Part shown: one piece after another, positions 20,859 through 32,933 of the stretch
Layout of the letters: every line of letters begins with the position of its first letter
Numbering within the stretch: position 1 is the stretch's first letter
Source: Miscanthus floridulus
Lineage: Eukaryota > Streptophyta > Magnoliopsida > Poales > Poaceae
Length of the DNA: 64,000 nt
Assembly (NCBI RefSeq): GCF_019320115.1
Contig: NC_089581.1
Coordinates: 96,195,316-96,259,315 of the forward strand
Direction: 5' to 3'
The notes under the pieces: generated by a model
Seen by the model: only the letters and a program-made list of their open reading frames with translations
Told to the model about the DNA's origin: nothing
The model's database searches: none
Translations under genes and position numbers: made by a program

Positions 20859-22096
20859 TAGCCGAGGGCGGAAATCAGCAGCACAGCGGGACAACATGGA
20901 GCAGATAAGGCCGGCATGCATCTGTCTACCCAAGACCAATGTGATGCTGGATATGGTGTTGATCTGCACCAAACAGTCTTAGGGCAGGTGACGAGGATCA
21001 ACCCAGAACTGCCAGATGAAGGATCACATCCCACATCACAAGACTCCCTCCAACTACCGCCACATACTTCTAAGTACAATGCTGCTGCGGGATTAGCCTA
21101 CCTCTAATCCCTATCACAAGACTCCCTCCAGCTACGGCAAAATACACAAGAATGGCAAAATATGCCCTGAGGCTTCTCTACTTCACATACTACCATATTC
21201 ATGACTACGGAGATTTTAGACCACGCAACAAAATGCTCGATGAATCAAAATAGCACACAAGGAGGATATTTATAGGCCAAAGAAGTGGTGCACCTAGACC
21301 AGGAGCACTAGCGGAACAAACCTAACAATGGACACAGTGAAAAGATAGAATTCAATGAAAGAGGAGTCAGGCGTGAAGGAGCAGTACTCGAGAACAAGCA
21401 TATTCAGAAGAATATAACAACACTGTACAACTCATGAACAAACAGCATTTACTATCAACCACCACCATACAACTACATTTGACAATAGCAGACTACCAGA
21501 GAACATATTAAGAACATGTATCCAAGTTCTTTTTGGATAAAAAGAACCCAGCAAGAGGCTCGGGAGCTACGCTCAGTGAGTGCACTTTTTCCTTCACATT
21601 ACTCAGAAGACTTCATCAAGACAGCAGTTTTTCAAACAACATAAGATTCAAGACCCTCCAACTTTTTGTAATAGCAAGAGGCTCGGGGGCTACACTCAGT
21701 GAGTACACTTTTCCTTCAAAAAAGCACACATCACTTAGAAGACTTCTTCAAGACAAACCACTTCAAGACCACACAACAAAAAGAACCCGAACATGGCTAT
21801 ATCCGAGATCTTTTTAACAAAGAACCTGGGTATATGCTCAGGAGCCCTTCGACGAAGAATTAGAGCAATTTCAAAAGAAGTCCCTCCAGCTCCTTGTGCT
21901 AAACAGCAAGAGGCTCAGGGGCTACACCCAAATGGGAGTACTTTTTTCTTCAAAAGATACACACCACGCGAAGATCTCACGAAGCGCTACACGGTTTCAC
22001 TCAAGAAAGCACTCGGACGACACTTGTTCCTGCTCAACAAGACTTAAAGGAACAAGATGAGACTTCTAGAACTCAACCATGAAGTGCTCGGGGGCT
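20859..22096 (+). repeat. Interior of the 2.0 kb element with repeated polypurine-like boxes
   Basis: No coding frame with a known domain. Near the 3' end three degenerate repeats carry AGCAAGAGGCTCGGGGGCTAC followed by a CAGTGAGT...ACTTTTTC box (about 21549, 21673, 21906). They echo the real polypurine tract at 22084-22096. A primer site is not clear; TGTAGCCGAGGG (20857 on) is the only candidate. Confidence 0.7.
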
Positions 22097-22478
22097 TGTC
22101 GGTATGGGACAAATGGGATACCCTGCAAGGAAGGGAGAAGATCTAGTCTAACTAGGATTCTTCCCCTGTAATCTTAGTAGTAGTATTATTCTGTAATCCT
22201 ACTAGGAACTCTCATTGTAAACCGACTAGGATTCTGACCTCCTGACTATATAAGGGAGGGCAAGGTTCCTAGAGTAGAGGAGAGAACACAACACTTTACA
22301 ATCAATCTAATGCAAAGGCTAACGCCGACTGGACGTAGAGCTATTACTCGATCACGATCGAGGGCCCAAACCAGGATAAATCGACTGTCTCTTGCATTTA
22401 TTGTTGAGTTCTGCATACGCTGAAGCCCGAACAAACTGCCTCAGGTACCCTTGTGGCATGCTTGGTCAAACATCGACA
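22097..22478 (+). repeat. 3' LTR of the 2.0 kb element
   Basis: Begins TGTCGGTATGGGACAAATGG and ends AACATCGACA, with TG...CA ends intact. TSD ATTCC follows at 22479-22483. Confidence 0.88.
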
Positions 22479-23210
22479 ATTCCTAAGCCTAGGTGCTCGA
22501 AGTTTGCTGTGGGGTTACAAACTGAGAGGGAGTAAGATGGGGGTATCAGAGGTTCGGTCGGACTCTGGACCTAAGGGCCAAGAGTGATGGGAGCTCTGAC
22601 ATGTGCTAAGTGTTCGAACATATGATCTGTCTAGTTTTAGAGTTCTTAGAGCCAAGCAGAGAGAATCGGTATCAAGTGTCTGAATCAGTCCATGTGAATC
22701 GATCGTAGGTTATTCGAATCGTCCTCCTTTTCGAGAGAGCACATCCCTTTTATAGATGAACAGGATGACTTTACAAGATAGAGAGAGAGAAAGAGAGTGT
22801 GTGTGATACCTAGTCTTGTTGCCCACGCCATCGGGTACAAGATGGTTTATCGGCACCCAGAATACTGTTGATGGCTGGATGCATGTGGTTGGTTCCACTG
22901 TGTTCTTCTAGTATGGCAAATGTCAGCGCCTACCATACTGTAGGTCAAATGTCAGAGCTCACAACACTGTTGGTGTTAAGACATGTTTGGAAGGTCATAA
23001 AGTACCCTTCTGACATGATCTGATAGTACTGTCCTATAGGTGTGCAGGGTATGGTCCTTGGTATTGCGGTTGACTAGAGCGCCCCGCCTTACTTGCTCTG
23101 TCCATTTCCTGGGTCCTCACTGAGTGGGCATCCCCGGTCGGTCGTTCCCCAGTCAGCTCTAGCCTCCTGGTTGGAGAACAGCTGTAAGCAGAGGTTTGGT
23201 GTATTCCTGG

Positions 23211-23515
23211 TCAGAGAAGTGGGTTAGAGTCAGAAGCGAGCGTCGTCCTCTCCTTTGTCATGCCTTCTGGTCAGAGAGGTGGGCCACAGTCAGAAGCGAG
23301 CGCCGTTCCTCTTCGACCAAGCCTTCCAGTCGGAGAGGCAGGTCAGAGTCAGAAGTGAGCGTCGTTCCTCTTCGGCTAGGCCTTCTGGTCGGAGAGGCGA
23401 GCCAGAGTCGAAAGCGTGTGCCATTCCTCCTCAGCCAAGCCTTCCGATCAGAGAGGTGGGCTAGAATTAGAAGCAAGCATCGTTCCTCCTTGGTTAGGCC
23501 TTCCGGTTGGAGACT
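23211..23515 (-). repeat. 59-bp tandem array in the left outer LTR
   Basis: About five copies of a unit like GGTCGGAGAGGCGGGTCAGA with the tail AGAAGCGAGCGTCGTTCCTC. Anchors at 23271, 23330, 23389 and 23448 are exactly 59 bases apart. The partner array in the right LTR is at 49588-49895. Open frames here are a by-product of the array. Confidence 0.85.
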
Positions 23516-23650
23516 AGATCACCCTTCTGGCCTATCGTTAGGTTTTTAGGCTGACCCAGGAGTTATGTGTCGTTTACAACATCGTCTGCTGGGCTAAGCT
23601 TTTTGCTAGGAAGCAGGTCCATGAGGCACCCTGAGTTTATGAACCCAACA

Positions 23651-25208
23651 GGAGCCCCTGGGCGATTTAGGTAGAATCATCTGGGGATTTTTTGTCTTAA
23701 CAGTGGGTGCGCGTGAGCGCACCAATGGGTGTAGCCCCAAAGCCCTAGGGCAATTCGGTTTGAATCATCTGTGGGGGTTTTTGTTTTGTCCGCAGGGCAA
23801 TTTTTGTCTTGACAGCGGGTGCACATGAGCGCACCCGCGTGTGTAGCCCCTGAGCCTTTGTCTGACTGGTGAGTCAGTTGGAGGCTGAGCATCTTGGTGC
23901 TCTTTCCTAGGGCTGTAGACTGTCATTTGGAGTGTTCACCCGTGACCTGCACGGTCGGTTGATTTCCCAAGTCAGTGTCGGGTGACCTGAGCCCTTGAGC
24001 CCCATTAGGCTTGGTAGGGGTTGGTCTAGTTTCATGCGTTACCCCATCCACGGTTTCCGCAATTGAAGGGGCTGAGCTAACGTTGCTTGCCTCGATGACT
24101 CGAGTGACGCGCTCGATGAGCTCGCTAACGGGCACGTTCGAGTGGAATCTAGGTCCGTCATTCATGATAGGGTTGGCATAGCCCTCATGTGGCATTCCAC
24201 TACTCCTTAACCTACATCCCGGCAGATGCCTGGGTCATTTTAGAGATTGACTCAGGTGGCCCACTGGGCTCCCCTCAATGGAGATTTTGTGGGCATGGCT
24301 CAAGGTTAGGATCGAACAAGAAGGTTGAGATGACCCTATCTACCTCCGAGCAGATTGGGCGAGGGCTGCTGGGGCTCATCTACATTTTCTCCCCTGGCTC
24401 TATTTGATGCGAGGTGGCCTCGAGCCCTTCGCGGCCCGACCTTCGAACCCCTGATCGATTGTTGCTCATGTCGAATGAGGCAACTTCCGCTTCGTGATGC
24501 AACATGGAGCGTTGTGATGCATTTAACTGCATATGTGATGCTTCGAATGTATGGGATGAATGATTGCGTGAATGAATGTGCAAATGCATGCATGAGAATG
24601 GATGAATGATCATGTATCAGAAAAAATAAAGTAAGTGGGATTGATAGAGTTACCTTGATGACTCGAGTGACAGGCTTGAGGAGTTTTGATCAGATATGTC
24701 TGAATGGATTCCAGTGCTCATCATTCATGATGGAGTCAGCATGGCCCACAAGGGGCATCACTCTACTCTTTACCCATCTCTCGGTATTTGCCTAAGCCAT
24801 CCAATTGACTTAGGAAGCCTGTTGGTCTTTCCTTGGTGGAGATCCCATCGTTGGGCCCTTCTAGGTCTTGCCTAGGAAGGCAGAGGGTCGCCTACGTGCG
24901 GTTGTGCCTTGTTTCCTAAGCCCTACATGTGGTAGTGGTGGGCCATGCCTAGGCCACATCCCATCTAATCAGGCACCGTCTCACTGGGTAGGGTGCATCC
25001 CATCGGTCAGGACACGTCCCACCGCATCCCATCCTGCATTGAATGGGGGAAGGGAGAGGGTTTTTAACCCCAATCCTTCGCCTTCCCCCAACTGCTGCAC
25101 CTCCTCCTTAAATAGGGGAAGGGTGAGGGTTTTCATCCTGTTCCTTCACCTATTCCCCAACTATCACCTCTCCTCCTTCTTCCTTCTCGCTAAGAGAGTT
25201 CATGTGCC
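23651..25208 (-). other. 3' non-coding segment of the outer element with direct repeats
   Basis: Lies between the 3' LTR and the antisense gene. A box GGGTGCGCGTGAGCGCACC near 23706 recurs near 23818. A longer block starting GATGACTCGAGTGAC at about 24095 recurs, diverged, at about 24657; both copies continue through TCATTCATGATGG and a GGCAT...CACT box. No protein-coding support seen. Confidence 0.6.
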
Positions 25209-27639
25209 ATGGTGGTTCCTAGGAGAAAATGGGGAGAGCGAGGGAGAGGAGAACTCATAGATCTATTTCTGAGTCCAAAGTGCAATGTTGAGCTAGAGGC
25301 AATCCAATGTTGATGAGACGGTGCTGGCTACCTTTGCTAAGAAGGGGCTACATCCACCGAAGGAGGTGGCACACTGGCGGGCTCCTACGGGGGAGGCTTT
25401 CCCACTGACCTTGGGTCGGCGAGGTCATCTCCTTCCTCGCCTTCCATGAGCGTAGGCTAGGATACCCCACGCACTGTTTCCTATGTGGGCTCCTCAATGA
25501 GTGGGGTTTGGAGCTATAGCACCTCAATCCAACTAGGGTGCTGCATGTCGCTGGCTTTGTGACTATCTATGGAGCCCTCCTTGGGATGGAGCCGCATGTG
25601 GACTTCTTTTGATGGATCTTCATCGGGTAGGCTTTGTCGGAGGGGAAGCCACCTAGGACTGCACCGGTTGGGGGCTTCGCCCTCAAGAAGAAGCCTAGCA
25701 CGTCAGGCTCCTACCCCGCGTACACCCCCTATGACTCCAATCGGGGGTGGCATGGAGAATGGTTCTACATCAGGAACCTGGTGAAGGCGCCGTTCCCACC
25801 ATTCACTAATAGAAGGCCAGAGAGCTAGGCATGGGGCCCTTCTAGCCGGCAGAACAAGCTAGAGATCATAGGGGCAGAGCTCCAGAAGCTATTGCAGCAC
25901 GGCCTTGATGGGGTGCAGGTGTTCCACACCTTTTTCCACCATCGGGTCACCCTACTAGCGAAAAGGACGTGGCCAATGTGGCTATACTCTGGCCTAATAG
26001 ACCCTGACCGCTGTCCCGCTAGTGGAGTTGGCTAAGGACTAAAGTCTGGAGTCGACTCGACCAGGTGCTGCAACTAAAGGCTCGGGAGACCCTCGAATGA
26101 AAGCCTGGACCTCTCCACATCAGGGAAGCTACCCAATCTAGTATGTTTTCCTCTCCTTATTTCATGTCCCTTTTGATCTTGCTTTCCTGTAATTTGATTT
26201 CAAGTCGTCCTGTGTCGTAGGGACTCACCGGTTATAAATCCTGGCCACATCTTCTGAAGGGCCCAGAGGGTGTGGCTCAGCAAGCTGCCCTGAAGGAGGC
26301 GGCGGATGGTAGGAAGAAGAAGAGAGCTAGGAAGGCTCGAAGGAGGCACCTAGAAGGAGCAAGATATCACTCAGCATGTGAGGACTAGGGGAGAATAGGA
26401 GCGATGTCGAGGTAGAGGAACCCACAGAGATGGGTGACTACATGATCTCCTTCGAGGACGAGGGAGGGTGGGACATCGTTGTGACCTCAGTGGAGCGTTG
26501 TGAGCCTGCAGGCCACATCCTGCTGGTGGTGGCCAGGAGGCAGAGAGGCATGGTGACATTCCTATGCCATAGAAGCACGCCGTGAGCTCGAAACACCATC
26601 AACGAGCGGGAGGCAAAGCGGACGCGGTCGACGCACCCTTAGAGGTGTTGCTAGCCTTGTCCCCACCTTCCTAGGGTGCGGCAGGGGTAGGCTAGGTGGT
26701 TGGAGGAGCAGGGCTCACACCCACCATCTTTAGGGCCAGTGTCGACTGCGCAATCCACAATGGGGGGACGCCTCACTAAGCTACTACAGTAGGCCCTGCC
26801 TCGAGCCAGGGGTCGTGGTGACTCATGGGCCGATCAGGAGCCAGTTGGGTTGACCCCCCCTCGGGTCGAAGTGAGGGGGCGTGGCTCATGACCTATGATC
26901 AGGCCCTCAGTCTGGTGGGCCTATTGCCAGTGGGTCAAGGCTTTAGAGCCCTGCCGCTTACATCCCTAGTATGCATTCTTTGTTTCTTTTTGATCCCATA
27001 GTTTTGAGTTTTTTAGCATGACTGACCTGTTTCTTTTTATAGGTGCAAGATACTGAGGGGGTTGAGCATCGCCTCGCCTCCCGTGCAGGAGGAGTGGAGA
27101 CCCAGCCTGCACTGAGTCATGACGAGCGGTGAGGGAAAGTAGGCTAGCGGTAGAGCAACCTTCTCTTCTAGGGATGTGCCCTCTTGGTCGGTCACAAGTA
27201 CGGTGGAGGTGGTGGCAGCAATCTCGATGGCGATAGTGGCGGCTGGGTCGGAGGTGACCCTCATGATCCCTCCCACGTCAGGTAGCGGTGGAAGAGAGGG
27301 GGAGACCAGGCTCCCTACCTCACCTAGCGAAGGGACACATAGCTCCCCTCCTAGTCAGAGCTGTTGGGGTCAGAGGGAGATGCGGCCAGACTGGAGGTAG
27401 AGCAACCAACGATAGGCCATGAGGTCGAGGAGGTGGAGATCCCTTGCCTCAGCGAGGTAGGCACCAGGGTGGAGCCATCGGCCACCCTACCATTGTAGGA
27501 GCTGGTGGTGGTCTGGTCATCGGTAGGGCCTTCTAGTGGGTTGGGGGCGACCACCGACCTGGTGTGGCCCTGCCTTAGTGACCCGAGGAAGGTGCGGTTC
27601 ATCCTTTGGGATGAGGAGGAGGTGCAGCTCTAGGACATA
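25209..27639 (+). pseudogene. Antisense aORF of the outer element, first part
   Basis: Plus-strand translation in pieces gives HPPKEVAHWRAPTGEAFPLT, GMEPHVDFF, ALSEGKPPRTAPVGGFALKK, GWHGEWFYIRNLVKAPFPPF and DGVQVFHTFF, the grass 'putative gypsy type transposon' protein. It is antisense to gag-pol and convergent with integrase. Stops and shifts are frequent. Exon-like breaks occur near 26160-26220 and 27000-27040 (GT...AG possible). Element A inserted at 27644 cuts the gene, which resumes at 40502. Role unknown. Confidence 0.75.
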
Positions 27640-27644
27640 CTTGG
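27640..27644. repeat. Target-site duplication CTTGG, left copy (element A)
   Basis: CTTGG immediately before the left LTR of A, repeated at 40497-40501 immediately after the right LTR. Confidence 0.88.
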
Positions 27645-28116
27645 TGTTAATGAAATATGGTCGGTAGTCAACCTAGGGGTATGCCCAAGGTAGTAGATTA
27701 TCAGGCAGACAGATGTGCAAGCTACAAACAAGACGGTGACGCAAGACAGACACGAGGTTTTATCCAGGTTCGGCCACCGTAAAGGCGTAATACCTGCGTC
27801 CTGCGTCTGATTGTATTGCTGTATGTCAATGAGAGATATTTTTGACAGGGGTCCCCTACCCACCTTATATAGTTTGGGGGGCAAGGTTATAAATCTGGAA
27901 ACTAATCCTAACCAGTTATAATTGCCATAGGTGTCTGGATAAGGATTCCTATTCTAACCGACCAGGATCTTGCTTGATCTCCAAGTCTGCCTTGATTCCT
28001 TGCGTGGGACTCTGAGCAGATTGGCTAGGCCACGCATCGTCTTCTAGTGGGCCGGACCCCTTGGTCCGGGCTGGCCTAAGCCTAGCCGTAAGGGTATAGG
28101 GGTTAATACCCCCATA
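27645..28116 (-). repeat. 3' LTR of element A (472 bp)
   Basis: Plus strand starts TGTTAATGAAATATGG and ends TTAATACCCCCATA. The minus-strand start TATGGGGG has TG mutated to TA, as in B. Next to it GCTCGGGGACTAGC (minus) is the polypurine-tract position. TATATAAG box (minus) near 27864-27872. Confidence 0.88.
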
Positions 28117-29429
28117 GCTAGTCCCCGAGCATCATGTATTATGTTGTGACACGCCGTTCAGTCTTCTTTGACTAATGCGATATGTCTTCATGTCATCTCT
28201 GACTGGCTAAAACATTGACCAAGCAAATGTGCTAGTATCCTGGTCAGCACAGAGAGCAGTAGACCACCATTATAGCCGAAGATTCCTAGTTGTCCGAAGA
28301 ATGCATGGTGCTCTAAAGAAAAAAGAGAAAAGATTTCTTTCCTGATCAAGTGTGCCCACTTGTATTTCTAAAAAGAAATGTAAGTGACCCTTTTACAGTA
28401 GCAGTTATGGCCAAAAGTCAGAGCGTAGGGGTCGATAAAATAAGCACATTCATTGCAAGGTGAAGTGTGCCCACTTAGTCCTAGAGCCTGGTAGTAGGTG
28501 ACGTAGGCACGTGGTGCCAGGGTCTAAAAAGAATTCCTAGTTAAGTTGAGAATCCAATCGTCGTACAATCGATACGAGATGCACGACAGGTGCATTGTAC
28601 CGATGTAGTCCCCTGAGCTTGCTGGAAGGCGAGGTATCAGCCTTGTAGCAAGGTCTAAGTGAGAAAAAAATAAATGCCTCTCAACTGTATGTGAGTACAA
28701 ATCACATGTAGCCAAGGAGAGCGGTCTCTGAGCAATGGTCGGAGAGTGGTCGGGGCAGTCCCCGATCGCAGCATGGGAAAAACGATGAATCCCCGAGAAT
28801 AACCAGTAGTTAGTTTAGTCCCCGAGCACAAGGGCGGTCGAGACAGTCCCCGAGCTCGATGGTGGTCTGGATAGTCCCTGAGCACGATGGTAGTCTAGAC
28901 AGTCCCCGAGCACGAGGGTGGTCAGGACAACCCCCAATCACAAAAGTGTGGCAAAAAACCTTTTGCCACTTGTACTATTATGCCACTTTTACTATTATTT
29001 TTTGTATTTGCTTATGTATTTGCTCTGACAAGTCCGGTCTGACATGTCTGGTCAAAAAAGTAGACGGGTATAGCATGTCATTTTGCCTCTTTGTCTTATC
29101 AAGCAAATAGTTGCGTGGCACCTATCAGTAGGTGCGTCAACGTGGGCCCTCCCACACTGGCAATGAAAAGGCGCATATATTGGCGTAGATCTCGAGGCTG
29201 TGAAAACAACCGTCTGCGGCGCGTGTGCACATCTCCCAAGAATTCTGGGCAGACGAAACGGCATAACTCTTGGGTTAAATACAGTATATGATAGGTTAGT
29301 TACTATTTACTGAACCCCATTGCCATTCACAACTGCAACTTTCTTCTTCCTCTCGCCAACCCTAATACATCCGAAATCGCCACCAATCAATCCGCCGCCA
29401 TTTCCCCATTCACCAGCAAGGTCGGAGTC
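28117..29429. other. 3' non-coding segment of A with polypurine echoes and antisense promoter
   Basis: AGTCCCCGAGC-type boxes (minus GCTCGGGGACT) recur at about 28121, 28757, 28819, 28849, 28874 and 28901. The 28430-28760 block is the single-copy counterpart of B's 356-bp duplication. The last 200 bases (AACTCTTGGGTTAAATACAG near 29267, then a CT-rich leader) look like the promoter and 5' UTR of the antisense gene. Confidence 0.65.
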
Positions 29430-32400
29430 ATGGCAAAAAGTGATGCGCAGAAGAAAGCAGGGGTCATGGTGAAGGAGTGGTGGAAATCGAAAAGCAACGA
29501 GCAGACCATTGAAGACCTTGTCACCATGGGGGTACTCCACAACAAGGAGCTCATAGGATGGCATGCGCCGGAGGGCGAGGGGTACCCCGATCCACAACCA
29601 GGTGAGATCGTGGTGTTTGAGGATTTCTTTAAATGGGGATTTGGGGTTCCGGTACATCCGTTTCTTCAGGGGATCTATCTTTACTACAAGATTGGGATTT
29701 GCAATCTAGATCCCAACTCGATCCTCCTTGTCGCCACTTTTATACATCTCTATGAAGCATATGGTGGCTTCTAGCCCCATTTCAATTTTTTTTTTGCCAT
29801 CTTTTCTGTCTACGGAAGAAAGGAAGCGGTGGTTCGAAGATAGCCGAGGGTGTGTACCTCAACCTCCGTGACGGCATGAAAGCCCAGTACCTACACTACC
29901 CATGGAACACATCCCTCGATGACTGGTACAAGAAATGGTTCTACATCCTTGAAGAGCTAAACACAATCATGCTGTGCGACATGGGCTACATTCCAGAGAA
30001 GAAGACAAGCTGGTAGGAGAAGCTCGAGCACCTAGAACAGATTCCAGAAATATTTGGAATGATCCCGTGGAAAAAACTGGATGGTTCGAGCATGGTCGGG
30101 AGCTTCATCAGCCGATGGATCCAGCCCTACCAGAGGAGGGTACATCCTAGCTATGAGTATCAAGGGAGCGCAGACCCGACGAGGACGAGGCAGGGGGCGC
30201 TTAACAAAATCAAAGTCAAAGCCAGAATTGGCGAGCTTTTTAACTTAGCTGATCCAAATTATGCTAGATTAAGCGACATCGAGCATGCTTTCAAGCTTGC
30301 CCAACCTCCCCCAAAGGTAACTCATCTTGCCTTGTACCCGTAGTTTTATATTGTGGTAGGATAAGTGGAAACTTACTGTGTTCACTCCCTTTTGTTACCT
30401 AGGTTAATGGTCAGGATAGAGCGATAGTATTTGTGTCGCCACCCCCTAGAGTAGAGTGGCCACAAGGAGCTGATCTCATCACCCAGACTAGTGTCGAGAT
30501 CAAGGACGAGGATGTCGACTGGGCGGTGCTCGGAGCTAGAGAGGAGGCAGCGGTCAAAGCCGCTGGTAAGCGACCGGCTACCCCTAAATAGTCGAAGAAG
30601 AGATCAGTAACCACCCTGCTCACCGGGGGGGGCGCTAAATATCAATGAGCTTGAGGGGGACACAGAGGAGAACCCGGCCAACAAGCATCGGCAAGCGATT
30701 TTTGCTTGGTTAGACGATGACGCAGAGGAGGGAGAGGATGCTGACATCTTTCGACTTGTCCCTCGAAAAAGGAGGAAGCAACTGAAGTCGATGGAGCAAG
30801 GTGGCTCCTCTGTGCCTGTGGGACCTACATTGCCGATGGCGATGAAGGATGTAGCCGGGTCGACCTCAGGAGTACCTGGGCAAGGAAGGCGACCGGCGAC
30901 GGGAGCAACAACTCGACTGAGCACGCCACCGACCACTGCAATGCGAAGGATGAGTGGCGGAGGGGTTGAGTACCAAGGCCCAGCAATAGTGCTGGATGTA
31001 GAGGGAGAACAAGAGTCATCCGCACAGCACATGGAGCAAGTACGGCCAAAGAGATGCGCCTTTTCCACATCATTCCATGCTTCCAACATGTAAGTATTTG
31101 TAACCTTGATGTAAGTTAGCAATTTGCATTGAATATGATTGCCTTCTGAACTTATCTTGGATGTACTAGTTCGATGTCCACAGAAAGTCCAGACCAGCTA
31201 GCCGGAAGAAGTGTGGCTCCACCAATAAGTTCAGAGCAGACTGCTCAGTAGCCGGCCACCGAGGAAGCCATAGTAGAGGATCTGTCGGGGCCTTAGCAAG
31301 CAAGCAGTCAGACAACAGTCCTTGAGTAGGTGGTTGAGGGACTAGCCGAGCCGGGCATGAGTGCTTCGAGTGCTAAACCTGCTGAGGGCAACACCTCAGC
31401 ATCGAGGGTGACAGAGCAGACTAAGGAGCAGTGGCCGGAGGTGAGAGCATAGCCCACATTTACCTGACGCTGTAGCTCGTGGGAAGGCTGTGGTGATCAC
31501 AGATGCTGCCAATGCCGGGCCAACACTAGGACTCGAAGAAGAGCCCGAAGAGGATGAGGTGGAGGAGGTCCTGGGCCATCTGCAAGACAAGCGACAACAT
31601 GTGTATGTGTCGCGTTGGCGGAATGACCAATGGGTTGTCCATGAGGAAATCCCAGAGGTCGAAGAAACCAAGAAAGTTGAACGGGTGGCGAAACGGCTTG
31701 TGACGGAGGTGCAGGTAAGCTTTGCTTCACCCCCTAGTCTTGCTGTCTAGTCATAGTTGTCTTACTTAGCTATTTGCACATAGGACTTAATGAAGACCGC
31801 AAGGTACTGCAAGAAATGCTTTGACCAGATCGAGGGGATCGCTGCAAGCAACAAGGAGCTAACGGCGGAGGTGGAACGCTTGCGCCAGTGACTTGAAGCC
31901 GCCAATCATGAAAAGATGGTGCAAGAGTCCCAGAACCAGAACCTGGTCATCCAGCTTAGTAATAAAGAGCAGGAAAGAACAAGTAAGTAGCCATTTTATT
32001 ATACCGACTACTGACAAGTGCTGTTGTGTTGTTGGTAGTAATAGTTGTAGTGCAGGCTTAGAAGCTGAAGTGATCCGTCTCCGAGAGGAGAATAGTCGTG
32101 CGGTCGTGGAGTGTGATCGCCTGAACGAGAACAACAGAAAACTGGCACAAGACCAGTCGCAGCTCCGGGACCACACAACCAAGATGATAGAGGAGCTAAA
32201 AGGTAAGTTGTCCAAATGCCTTTGCTCATTTTTGTTGCCTACCGTAGTTTGGCGTGGTCTGACATTTTAATAGCGTGTGTGGTTTGCAGTTATAAAAGTC
32301 AATGCAAAGAAGCATCTGGAGGCCATGATGGAAGACCGTGACGGCTGGAAGGCATAATGCCAAGAGATCACCAAGGACCGTGACACCTGGAAAAGCCGGT

Positions 32401-32933
32401 GCTAAGAGGTGGCAAAGGGCATTTTGTCGGTCCTTAACCTCATCGATCCAACGCTAGTAGAAGATGTGCCAAGGACACCGCAGCTGGGATTGATTGAGAG
32501 ATGCCAAAAGGCATCGGGATGGTTCCAGGAGTTTGTGAAGGAGGCAGGTGAGTACGCAGGCGCACATGTGCTGAGCATGGTATGTGCTCACTACCCCCTG
32601 ATCGATCTCAAGCACCTAGAGGCTGGATACCCGAAGAAGGTAGATCCAAACAAGGCCGAGGAGCTACGGATGACCTAGCTGGACTTGTCGGCGAAAATAA
32701 TTGGCGACATTAACTTGTGTGGAGGTGCGACACCACCCGTACAAGGAATGCCATCAACAAGTTAGCTAGGAGCGCCTTTATTTTCAAGCCAACTGGCGAA
32801 GCTTGCGGTCTCGACCAGCCAGGCATCTACGGGGCCATCTTCTTCAGCTCGATCAATGCCAGAGTCCCCAAGACCCGAGCATGATGTCAGGCCTAGCGAG
32901 CAGCAGGTGCCGCGTGCCCCGACCAGCCATTAG
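29430..32933 (+). pseudogene. Spliced antisense aORF of element A, six exons
   Basis: Exon 1 29430-30316 encodes MAKSDAQKKAG and the conserved WHAPEGEGYPDPQPGE and FKWGFGVPVHPFLQG block. I place introns at 30317-30402, 31090-31169, 31715-31793, 31983-32055 and 32203-32289, all GT...AG, four of them GTAAG. Exons 4-6 encode a long coiled coil (EVIRLREENSRAVVECDRLN, then KMIEELK). Exon 6 ends EAGEYAGAHVLSM, a low-complexity tail and TAG at 32931-32933. Domain is PF04195-like from memory. Several TAG stops and two shifts (near 29775 and 30625) make it a pseudogene, yet the gene model is clear. Function in the retrotransposon is unknown. Confidence 0.8.

Larger units (their letters stand above)
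20471..22478 (+). mobile_element. Non-coding 2.0 kb LTR element (LARD/TRIM-like)
   Basis: Two direct LTRs (20471-20858, 22097-22478) flank 1.24 kb with no retroelement protein. TSDs ATTCC are at 20466-20470 and 22479-22483, and the outer LTR reads straight across when one TSD and the element are removed (compare 48870-48885). The TATA box and the polypurine-like GTGCTCGGGGGCT before the right LTR set the plus orientation. It needs proteins from another element to move. The left LTR start is TC instead of TG. Confidence 0.9.
20321..23650 (-). repeat. 3' LTR of the outer element, split by an insertion
   Basis: Starts TGTCGATGCGAAAAG and ends TGAACCCAACA; the matching 5' LTR is 48732-50035 (TATCGGTGCGAAAAG to TGAACCCGACA). 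Removing 20471-22483 leaves about 1.32 kb against 1.30 kb for the partner. The end CCAACA versus CCGACA shows a CpG change. The right part carries a 59-bp tandem array. Confidence 0.88.

Noticed and set aside
23196..23549. Repeat-containing frame with SERW or SERR motifs
   Set aside because: Produced by the 59-bp LTR array, which is a multiple of neither strand's coding need and varies between the LTRs.
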